The translations under genes and the position numbers were made by a program. From an uncultured Alphaproteobacteria bacterium (lineage in GTDB: Bacteria; Pseudomonadota; Alphaproteobacteria; RF32; CAG-239): a stretch of 32,647 bases of DNA. Under the pieces are notes generated by a model that was not told the DNA's origin, made no database searches, and was given only the letters and a program-made list of their open reading frames with translations. The stretch covers positions 1-32,647 of the forward strand of contig CALXRR010000017.1 of assembly GCA_944390905.1 (NCBI GenBank). Reading direction: 5' to 3'. Position 1 is the first letter of the stretch, and every line of letters starts with the position of its first letter. Positions 17,708 through 24,939 of this stretch are shown here, one piece after another.

Positions 17708-19069
17708 ATGAAAAAGAGTTTTGTATCAGTATTAATGTTAGCCACCATGCTGTCATCACCGGTAAAGGCAGTTACTATATTTGAGGCAATGGGAGAGGCT
17801 TATACTAATAATCCGACCTTGCAGGCACAGCGAGCTTATTTGCGTTCAGTCGATGAAAATGTAGCTATAGCCAAATCTGGCTACCGTCCAAGCCTGTATG
17901 TTCAAGGAGACTACAGTGAGGTCAATACTAATGATGATTTAGATACCTCAAGTGACGGTAATACCTCCAAAAGCATCTCAGCTAATTTAACTCAGCCGTT
18001 ATTCAGCGGTTTTCAAACCATAAATTCAGTCAAGTCTGCAGACAATACGGTCTTGTCAGAGCAAAATAACCTTATGAATACCGAGCAAGATGTCTTGCTG
18101 AATGCATCAACGGTATATCTGAATGTATTGCAAAATGCGGCAATCGTAGAACTGCAAAAGAACAACGAAAAGCTCTTGAAAAAAAGACTTGATGAAACCT
18201 TAGAAAGATTTAAGGTCGGAGAAGTTACTCGCACCGACGTCTCTCAGGCAAAAGCCCGCTATTCCAGCGCCAAATCTGACCGCATCAGCTCTGAAGGTGA
18301 TTTAGAGGCAGCTAAAGCCGAATATGCACAAGTTATCGGCAGCGAGCCCAAAGATTTAAGCGAACCCGGAGAAATAGATGGTTTCTTGCCAAAAGATTTT
18401 AATGCAGCATACGAATATGCCAAGGCTAACAGCTACACTCTATTAAGGGCTCAATACGCACTTGAAGCTCAAAAATATGACGTCAAGGCCAAAACCGGAG
18501 CCTTGCTTCCGTCCGTCAATTTGGAAGGCAGTGTCGCTAAAACCAATCAAAATCCGGCCGGAGGATTCGGTGAGCATACCATGGATGATGTTACCGTTGG
18601 TGTCAACTTCCAAATGCCTTTGTACGAGGCCGGCGAAACCAGAGCAAAAATACGCCAAAGCAAATACTTAAAGTGGCAAGCTCAAGAACAAGTTTTAGAA
18701 GCTGAACGTCAGGTCCGTATGGAGGTTAAAAAAGCTTGGGAATATATGAGCACCAATAAAGCTCAGTTGAAGTCAATCGCTGATCAAATTGTAGCCAACG
18801 AAGTCGCCTTGGACGGTGTTCAAAAAGAAGAAGCTTTAGGTAACCGTACGATTCTTGATGTCTTGAATGCTTATCAAGAGCTCTTAAACTCTAAGGTGGA
18901 AGAGGTAAAAGCTAAGCGTAATTACTATGTCGCATCCATGAATGTTTTAATGGCAATGGGCAAATTGACCGCGCAAGACATGAAATTAAATGTTGACATC
19001 TACGATGCAAAAAAACATTATAAAGAAACAAGGGATAAGTGGTTCTCCTTGTCCGTAGATGAAAAATAA
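17708..19069 (+). CDS. tolC: TolC-family outer membrane efflux/secretion protein
   Basis: A trimeric outer-membrane channel tunnel that works with type I secretion or RND efflux pumps. It is 453 residues. A signal peptide covers 1-21 (ending PVKA). Two OEP repeats follow, each a long coiled-coil helical hairpin. YRPSLYVQGDYSE and LLPSVNLEGSVA begin the two beta-strand regions, and LFSGF and LYEAGETRAK mark the equivalent turns. No pump genes are in the window. It lies 15 bases upstream of the popZ-like gene, so the two are probably cotranscribed. GAGGAATAGG precedes the ATG. Confidence 0.93.
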   Translation: MKKSFVSVLMLATMLSSPVKAVTIFEAMGEAYTNNPTLQAQRAYLRSVDENVAIAKSGYRPSLYVQGDYSEVNTNDDLDTSSDGNTSKSISANLTQPLFSGFQTINSVKSADNTVLSEQNNLMNTEQDVLLNASTVYLNVLQNAAIVELQKNNEKLLKKRLDETLERFKVGEVTRTDVSQAKARYSSAKSDRISSEGDLEAAKAEYAQVIGSEPKDLSEPGEIDGFLPKDFNAAYEYAKANSYTLLRAQYALEAQKYDVKAKTGALLPSVNLEGSVAKTNQNPAGGFGEHTMDDVTVGVNFQMPLYEAGETRAKIRQSKYLKWQAQEQVLEAERQVRMEVKKAWEYMSTNKAQLKSIADQIVANEVALDGVQKEEALGNRTILDVLNAYQELLNSKVEEVKAKRNYYVASMNVLMAMGKLTAQDMKLNVDIYDAKKHYKETRDKWFSLSVDEK

Positions 19070-19084
19070 CGATGGAATAAGACT

Positions 19085-20218
19085 ATGGCAGACAATACTA
19101 ACACACAAGAAGAACTTTCTATGGAGGAGATACTGTCTTCAATCAAAGGCATTTTGTCTGAGAATGAAAATGATACTCCCACCGCACAAGCTTCTTCTGA
19201 ACCCTCTCATTCACCGGAGCCTTCCCAAACCCAACCTTCGGCAGAGGACGATGTCTATGACTTGTCTGCCTCAATGATAGTTGAACAACATCCCGCAGTA
19301 GATACATCTGAGCCGATTGAGACTGTTGAGCCTGTCTCAACTGAAGTTGTATCGTCTTCTCCGTTTTCGGAAAGTGCGGCTGAGGCTCCTGCTTCTATTC
19401 CTGAAGTCATGCCCGAGGCTCCGGTTTCTCTTCCGGATAGTATAGAAGTCACCCCCATTATTGATGAACCTTATCAAGCTCCGTCATCTCCAAAGGACGA
19501 AGCTCCGCTGTCAGATGTAGACGATTTACCCATGCCGGAAGATATCAAGTCAGACTCGGATGACGTTTTATCTCTGGATAATCTACCTGAAGTTTCAGTT
19601 GATGAACTTATCTCGTCGAATAATGCATCGAATAATGATATAGATGATGATATAAGTGACCTTTCAGCCTTAATATCAGATGATACTAGTGCGGATATTT
19701 CCGCAGCAGATCTTCCGTATATTGATGGTAGTGTCAAAGAAGCTGAAGCTATATCCCAGCCTGAAGTCAAGCCGGTAGATGAAGTCAAGCCGGTAGATGA
19801 AGTCAAGACGGTAGATGAAGTCAAGCCGGTAGATGAAGTCAAGACGGTAGATGAAGTCAAGGAAAAAGTTTCGGAACCTGCAGACGTGTCCGAGGCAATT
19901 ATTGATAATTTTGCCCAAATGTTTAATGCCAATAAGCCGTCTGCCTCGACCAGCGCAGCCATAGCGCCGAGTAGCGAGACAACTCTTATTGGCGCTGACA
20001 GCAAGACCGTAGCTGATTTGGTTAAAGAAGTATTACGCGACAGTCTGCAGCCGGTAGTCGAACAAAAATTACAAAATATTGACGCTGACATCTTGCAAGT
20101 CTTGCATGCTGAGATTAAAGCTCAGGCTAAGGCTTGGGTAGATGCCAACCTCAATCGCGTAGTCGAAGACGCCGTTAAAGAAGAAATCAAACGAGTGATA
20201 GCAAAGGTCGGTTCATAA
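19085..20218 (+). CDS. PopZ-like (DUF2497) polar organizing protein with long acidic linker
   Basis: A 377-residue DUF2497 protein. The N-terminal helix SMEEILSSIKGIL (13-25) matches the PopZ signature for partner binding. The C-terminal about 70 residues (VADLVKEVLR... to the end) are the conserved helical oligomerisation region, with AKAWVDANLNRVVEDAV. In Caulobacter, PopZ forms a polar condensate that anchors ParB-parS and recruits cell-cycle regulators. Here the middle (about 30-300) is an acidic, Pro/Ser/Val-rich disordered linker, making the protein roughly twice the length of Caulobacter PopZ. It includes five copies of VK(P/T)VDE. The tolC-popZ-valS order supports the assignment. GGAATAAG precedes the ATG. 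Confidence 0.85.
   Translation: MADNTNTQEELSMEEILSSIKGILSENENDTPTAQASSEPSHSPEPSQTQPSAEDDVYDLSASMIVEQHPAVDTSEPIETVEPVSTEVVSSSPFSESAAEAPASIPEVMPEAPVSLPDSIEVTPIIDEPYQAPSSPKDEAPLSDVDDLPMPEDIKSDSDDVLSLDNLPEVSVDELISSNNASNNDIDDDISDLSALISDDTSADISAADLPYIDGSVKEAEAISQPEVKPVDEVKPVDEVKTVDEVKPVDEVKTVDEVKEKVSEPADVSEAIIDNFAQMFNANKPSASTSAAIAPSSETTLIGADSKTVADLVKEVLRDSLQPVVEQKLQNIDADILQVLHAEIKAQAKAWVDANLNRVVEDAVKEEIKRVIAKVGS
19766..19861 (+). repeat. 18-bp in-frame tandem repeat in the popZ-like gene
   Basis: Five 18-bp units start at 19766, 19784, 19802, 19820 and 19838, plus a partial sixth. The consensus is GTCAAGCCGGTAGATGAA. Units differ almost only by C/A at one position (Pro or Thr codon). They encode residues 228-257. 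The near identity implies recent expansion by slippage or unequal exchange. Confidence 0.95.
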
Positions 20219-20252
20219 CAAAAGCATATTGCCTGAACCGTCCTCCCCAATA

Positions 20253-20291
20253 ATGCTCTCATCAATTAAGTTTGTTTGAGAGTATTTTTTT
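20253..20291 (+). terminator. Terminator after the popZ-like gene
   Basis: CTCTCA (20256-20261) pairs with TGAGAG (20277-20282) around a 15-base loop and is followed by TATTTTTTT. It separates the tolC-popZ unit from valS. The loop is long, so strength may be moderate. Confidence 0.65.
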
Positions 20292-20367
20292 AGTTTACTT
20301 ATGATGTTTTTAATGATAATAAACAATCAATTATCCTCAAAACTTAAATTTAAAGTGGAAGAAAAAT

Positions 20368-23004
20368 ATGCTTGAGAAGAATTATAATCCAAAGGATTTT
20401 GAAGAAAAAATTTATGCCGATTGGGAAAACAGTGGCGATTTTAAGCCCGATATGCGCGCTAGTTCAGATGCTTTCTCTATCGTAATCCCTCCGCCTAATG
20501 TTACTGGCTACCTGCATATGGGCCATTCGTTGAACAATACCCTGCAAGATATTTTGGTCAGATATAACCGTATGCTTGGCAAAAAAGTTTTGTGGCAGCC
20601 GGGAACCGACCACGCCGGTATTGCAACCCAAATGGTTGTTGAACGTAATCTGGCCAAAGAGGGGATTAGCCGTCACGATTTAGGTCGTGAAAAGTTTATT
20701 GAAACCGTCTGGAAGTGGAAAGAACATTCCGGCGGCACCATCACCAAACAGTTGCGCCGCTTGGGAGCCTCTTGCGATTGGAGCCGCGAACGTTTTACGA
20801 TGGATGAAGGCTTGAGCCGCGCTGTCCGCAAGATTTTTGTTCATTTATATAAAGATGGGCTGATTTATAAAGCCAAAAAACTGGTTAACTGGGACCCTAA
20901 ATTAGGCACTGCCGTTTCAGACTTGGAAGTTGTCCAAAAAGAAACCGTCGGTAAAATGTATTATTACAAATACCCCATAGAAGGTGAAAAAGGGGAGTAT
21001 ATCCATATTGCCACTACTCGTCCTGAAACCATGTTTGGTGATACGGCAGTTGCAGTTTCTAAAGATAATGAGAAGTTAAAGCATTTGATAGGCAAAAACT
21101 GCATTATCCCGATTATTGATAAGGTTATTCCGATTATTGCCGATGAACATGCCGACCCCGAGAAGGGTACCGGCGCGGTTAAAATTACACCAGCGCATGA
21201 CTTTAACGACTTTGAGGTCGGCAAGCGCCATAACCTGCCGCTGGTTAATGTTTTGAACGCAGATGCCACCATGAATGAAAATACGCCTTATCCGGGGTTG
21301 ACCACCCAAGAGGCCAGAGTAAAAACGATTGAAAAATTGACCGAACTCGGGCTTATGGATAAAATTGAAGACCACCCGATGGTTATTCCTTATGGCGACC
21401 GTTCTGGCGTTGTTATTGAGCCCTATATGACCGACCAATGGTTTGTTGATGCTCCGGTTTTGGCCAAAGAGGCTATTCGCGTGGTTGAAGACGGCGAGAT
21501 GCAGTTTGTCCCGAAGTCTTATGAAAAGACCTATTTTGAATGGATGCGCAATATCCAACCATGGTGTATTTCACGCCAGTTGTGGTGGGGACACCAAATG
21601 CCGATATGGTACGGACCTGATGAAACCATCTTCTGCGAAGAAACCGAAGAAGAGGCTCAGGCCGCTGCAGATAAACATTATGGCAAACATGTTGAGCTCC
21701 GCCGTGAGACCGATGTCTTGGATACTTGGTTTTCATCAGGCCTGTGGGCATTTTCAACCTTAGGCTGGCCGGATAAGACCGAGTATTTAGAAACTTTTTA
21801 TCCGACCTCAGTACTGATAACGGCCTTTGACATCATCTTCTTCTGGGTTGCCCGTATGATGATGATGAGTATGTATATGATGAAACGGGTTCCGTTCAAG
21901 AAGTGCTATATACATGGCTTGGTCAGAGACGAAAAAGGTCAAAAGATGTCTAAGTCCAAAGGCAATACCATAGATCCGCTTGATACTGTTGAAAAGTACG
22001 GTGCAGATGCTTTGCGCTTCTTTATGGCCGCGATGGAGACCCAAGGTCGCGATATTAATTTGTCAGAGGCGCGCATTGCCGGTTACCGCAACTTTGCGAC
22101 CAAATTGTGGAATGCCGCCAGATTCGGCGAAATGAATGATTGCTTCACCAAACGCGAGTTTAATCCTGATAATGCCAAGTTGGCTGTCAACCAGTGGATT
22201 ATCGCCAAAGCCCGCGAGGCCACCAAAGAAGTAACGGACAATTTGGAGAGCTACCGTTTTTCAGATGCTGCCAATGCGGTTTACCAGTTTGTCTGGGGTT
22301 CTTTCTGCGATTGGTATATCGAGATGATTAAGCCGATTCTCTATGACGATAATGAGGCAGATAAGGATGAAACTCGTGCCGCTTTTGCATGGGTGCTGGA
22401 TAGAATTTTGATAATTCTGCATCCGTTTATGCCGTTTATCACAACAGAGTTATGGAATAACACGGCCACGCGCGATACCAAACTCATCCACGCCTCATGG
22501 CCTAAGGATGAAAATATTGATGCCAAGGCGATGGAGCGTATTGACTGGACGATAGACTTGATTTCTGCGGTACGTTCTCTGCGTGCGGAGATGAATCTTC
22601 CGGCTGGTGCCAAACCTAGCATCTACTTAAAAGATGCCAATGCCCGGAGCATTGATAACTTGCAAAGCTTTGGCAAGATTATCTGCGCATTGGCACGTCT
22701 GGAAAAAGCCGAACCTTTCCACGGAGAAGTTACTCCTGATATGGTACAAAATGTATTTAAGGAGAGTACCTTGCTGATGCCGTTGAAAGGAGTTGTTGAC
22801 TTTGCCGCGGAGAAGGAAAGACTGCAAAAAGAGCTTGCCGGACTAGAGAAAAGGTTAGCCGGCTACGCCAACAAACTCAACAACCCAGGGTTTGTGGAGC
22901 GCGCACCGGCCTCTGTTGTTGAGGAGGAGAAACGCCGTCAGGCCGAAGCTCTGGAAAGCAAGTCGAAAGTTGAGGCCGCCTTGGCACGCATCGCCAACTT
23001 CTAG
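20368..23004 (+). CDS. valS: Valyl-tRNA synthetase
   Basis: Class I synthetase charging tRNA-Val. It is 878 residues. The HIGH motif is HMGH (50-53) within PPPNVTGYLHMGHS. The CP1 editing domain contains TTRPETMFGDTAV. The catalytic core has DVLDTWFSSGLW. KMSKS lies at 526-530. An anticodon-binding helical domain follows. The C-terminal about 65 residues form the coiled-coil tRNA arm (ERLQKELAGLEKRL). GGAAGAAA precedes the ATG. Its place behind a popZ-type gene is one of the synteny clues to Alphaproteobacteria. Confidence 0.97.
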   Translation: MLEKNYNPKDFEEKIYADWENSGDFKPDMRASSDAFSIVIPPPNVTGYLHMGHSLNNTLQDILVRYNRMLGKKVLWQPGTDHAGIATQMVVERNLAKEGISRHDLGREKFIETVWKWKEHSGGTITKQLRRLGASCDWSRERFTMDEGLSRAVRKIFVHLYKDGLIYKAKKLVNWDPKLGTAVSDLEVVQKETVGKMYYYKYPIEGEKGEYIHIATTRPETMFGDTAVAVSKDNEKLKHLIGKNCIIPIIDKVIPIIADEHADPEKGTGAVKITPAHDFNDFEVGKRHNLPLVNVLNADATMNENTPYPGLTTQEARVKTIEKLTELGLMDKIEDHPMVIPYGDRSGVVIEPYMTDQWFVDAPVLAKEAIRVVEDGEMQFVPKSYEKTYFEWMRNIQPWCISRQLWWGHQMPIWYGPDETIFCEETEEEAQAAADKHYGKHVELRRETDVLDTWFSSGLWAFSTLGWPDKTEYLETFYPTSVLITAFDIIFFWVARMMMMSMYMMKRVPFKKCYIHGLVRDEKGQKMSKSKGNTIDPLDTVEKYGADALRFFMAAMETQGRDINLSEARIAGYRNFATKLWNAARFGEMNDCFTKREFNPDNAKLAVNQWIIAKAREATKEVTDNLESYRFSDAANAVYQFVWGSFCDWYIEMIKPILYDDNEADKDETRAAFAWVLDRILIILHPFMPFITTELWNNTATRDTKLIHASWPKDENIDAKAMERIDWTIDLISAVRSLRAEMNLPAGAKPSIYLKDANARSIDNLQSFGKIICALARLEKAEPFHGEVTPDMVQNVFKESTLLMPLKGVVDFAAEKERLQKELAGLEKRLAGYANKLNNPGFVERAPASVVEEEKRRQAEALESKSKVEAALARIANF

Positions 23005-23010
23005 TTTTTC

Positions 23011-23056
23011 CCTCTCCCGTGCAGGGAGAGGTCGACGGCTGAGCCGTCGGGAGAGG
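23011..23056. repeat. Dispersed palindromic element, copy 1
   Basis: CCTCTCCC(GTGCA)GGGAGAGG is followed by CGACGGC(TGA)GCCGTCG and a third arm GGGAGAGG. The third arm can replace the second in pairing with the first, so two alternative folds exist. A nearly identical 45-bp copy lies at 30827-30871. The element begins 6 bases past the valS stop, before the valS terminator. Confidence 0.9.
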
Positions 23057-23062
23057 ATAGTC

Positions 23063-23091
23063 ACCGCCGTTTATTAACGGCGGTATTTTTT
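23063..23091 (+). terminator. Rho-independent terminator after valS
   Basis: ACCGCCG (23063-23069) pairs with CGGCGGT (23078-23084), followed by ATTTTTT. It lies directly behind the palindromic element. Confidence 0.88.
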
Positions 23092-23168
23092 ACACTTTTT
23101 TACACTTTTTTATCCTATTGATTATTACCTCAAAAAGTAATATATTAACAATAGGGGGTAATCAAAAT

Positions 23169-23810
23169 ATGGACTTGGATTGGCAAAAACTCGATAACTA
23201 TAATCAAATGTTTCAGCAGTGGAAAGCTGAACTCTTTCCCCGACAAGAGTACGCACACCGCAACGAATGCTGCTTCGCTTTTGCACATCTCTTGGCTAAA
23301 AAAGCTAAAGAGCAGGGTATGCTGCCATTAAAAATTTGGTGCCTCAAGTCCTATGATTCAGACCACGTTCAGGCCAAGTTTCCTGCAAATAATACCAATG
23401 GGTTTGAAACCCGAGATTGGCAAGGTTACCACGTTGCCTTAGCAGTTGATTTGCCGATTTATAAAAATTCTCCAAAGACCGAACGCCTCGTTTTTGATCC
23501 AATAGTCTATGATGCTCCCGTGCGCGAGAAAGATTGGCAGAAGGCGCTTAACAGTGGCGAGCCTTACATTATGTATTCCGGCTGTAAATTTGGTAAGGAA
23601 GCCGCGCAAGATACCAGCTTTTTTGACGGCAGCGGTTATTGGTTGGATAAAGACCCTCATATGGACTTAGACCGCCACGCTAACCTGCACCTCAAAGCCG
23701 TCAAATGTCAGGCAGGCAATCAAACCACCCAACTCAAATCGCCGCTGATGATTTTGAGCAATATCGCCAAGCGTAAAGACTTAAGCCATAGCGGTGGAGA
23801 CAGCCGATAG
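23169..23810 (+). CDS. Protein-glutaminase-like cysteine hydrolase (candidate protein deamidase)
   Basis: A 213-residue protein without signal peptide or membrane segment. The order and spacing of three segments recall bacterial protein-glutaminase and related deamidases with a Cys-His-Asp triad. These are NECCFAFAHLL (C34 or C35 at a helix start), DWQGYHVALAV (H88) and ERLVFDPIVYDAPV (D110), followed by a W within REKDWQKAL. Such enzymes convert glutamine side chains in proteins to glutamate. The match is by motif pattern only, and a transglutaminase-like or peptidase role is possible. The start at 23169 follows AGGGGG. An in-frame ATG at 23118 would overlap the valS terminator region. It is convergent with hydE, with only two bases between stop codons. 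Confidence 0.6.
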   Translation: MDLDWQKLDNYNQMFQQWKAELFPRQEYAHRNECCFAFAHLLAKKAKEQGMLPLKIWCLKSYDSDHVQAKFPANNTNGFETRDWQGYHVALAVDLPIYKNSPKTERLVFDPIVYDAPVREKDWQKALNSGEPYIMYSGCKFGKEAAQDTSFFDGSGYWLDKDPHMDLDRHANLHLKAVKCQAGNQTTQLKSPLMILSNIAKRKDLSHSGGDSR

Positions 23811-23812
23811 GT

Positions 23813-24733
23813 TTATTTGCGGTATAATTGATACAAATTTTGCAAATTGAGCGGAGTCACTTTGGGCATATAAACATTAGCCCCAGAGTTCAGCGCCATC
23901 TCGCGCCCGCCTTTCACCAGAGCCTCCATCGCAGTTGTCGCCGGAATATTTATTTGCGGCATTAATAATCGGGTTAAGGCCATTACTTTCAGCGCTAGTG
24001 TAAATGAGCCATTGGGGTTACCGTTAAGCGGCGTGTCCGGATGCACGATTAAAGGGCCGATACCAATCATATCGGCACGGATTTTTTTGAAGAACAAAAT
24101 ATCATTAGCCAAAGATTCTAAACTCTGCCCCGGAAGCCCTACTAAACATCCGCAACCAAGCTCAAATCCGGCATCTTTGAGGTCATAAAGGCATTGCACA
24201 CGTTTTTCCCAGCTCATGTCCGGGTCATATTCTTCATATAGCGCTTGGTCTGATGTTTCAATCCTGAGCAAAAAGCGGTCAGCTCCGGCGTCGCGATAAG
24301 CTTGATATTCGGCGGCTGATTTTTCGCCAATACTTAAAGTTAGAGCGCAGCCGGTTTTTTTTATACGGCGAATAATGTCACATAGAATATCTTGGGTGAA
24401 CCACAAATCTTCTCCCGACTGGAGAACAATTGTCTGAAAACCTTGGTTTAGCACGGCATCTGTCGCCAGATAGACAATTTCATCTGGTGACATCCGGTAT
24501 CTTTCCAGCTTGCGGTTATCCCGACGCAGACCGCAGTAACAACAGTTGTTGCGGCATATGTTTGAAAACTCGATTAGCCCGCGTAACAAGACTTTATCTC
24601 CGACAAATTTTTTGCGCACCTTATCGGCCGCAGCAAACAACTCTGCATTAATCGCATCATTTTTCAGCAGTTCCAATAACTCTTCAGCATTTAGACTATG
24701 CGATTCAACTGCTTTACTAATCAAGTTATGCAC
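23813..24733 (-). CDS. hydE: [FeFe]-hydrogenase maturase HydE (radical SAM), C-terminally short
   Basis: Radical SAM enzyme acting with HydG and HydF in building the H-cluster diiron site. It is 306 residues. The cluster motif is CRNNCCYC (C60, C64, C67), inside the family-specific RGLIEFSNIC...GLRRDN region. VLQSGED, LRIETSD, GLPGQ and IGIGPLIVHPDTPL are hallmark HydE segments. Relatives are about 345-350 residues. This one stops right after LYQLYRK, where others continue with a YPGK-type tail. The barrel is complete, but the tail that may carry a second, dispensable cluster is absent. The start is GTG with a very strong AGGAGGAGG 7 bases upstream. Confidence 0.92.
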   Translation of the reverse strand: MHNLISKAVESHSLNAEELLELLKNDAINAELFAAADKVRKKFVGDKVLLRGLIEFSNICRNNCCYCGLRRDNRKLERYRMSPDEIVYLATDAVLNQGFQTIVLQSGEDLWFTQDILCDIIRRIKKTGCALTLSIGEKSAAEYQAYRDAGADRFLLRIETSDQALYEEYDPDMSWEKRVQCLYDLKDAGFELGCGCLVGLPGQSLESLANDILFFKKIRADMIGIGPLIVHPDTPLNGNPNGSFTLALKVMALTRLLMPQINIPATTAMEALVKGGREMALNSGANVYMPKVTPLNLQNLYQLYRK

Positions 24734-24871
24734 TTTAAAACCTCCTCCTAACTTTTTTGCAGTATAAGCTCCCGATATAAAAAATCAACGAAAAACAAAT
24801 CATTGGAAAGGATTAAATTAGAGGGTAAAAAAATAACCTATAAGGGTTGTGGAAAAAGCCACTTGTTCCGT

Positions 24872-24900
24872 TTGACTAGTATGCTTAAGGCCATTATATT
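24872..24900 (+). promoter_or_regulatory. Promoter of malQ
   Basis: TTGACT (24872-24877, five of six), a 17-base spacer and TATATT (24895-24900, five of six). It lies about 40 bases before the malQ ATG and is one of the best promoter matches in the window. Confidence 0.75.
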
Positions 24901-24939
24901 CAGAACATTATATTAAACATTTTTTTTGGAATACAATAT

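Noticed and set aside
19766..19861. 18-bp repeats as a CRISPR array
   Set aside because: They are contiguous, in frame and inside a coding gene; they encode VK(P/T)VDE.
19474..20091. 205-codon minus-strand Ser/Leu-rich frame inside the popZ-like gene
   Set aside because: It mirrors the low-complexity acidic linker; no independent start or similarity.
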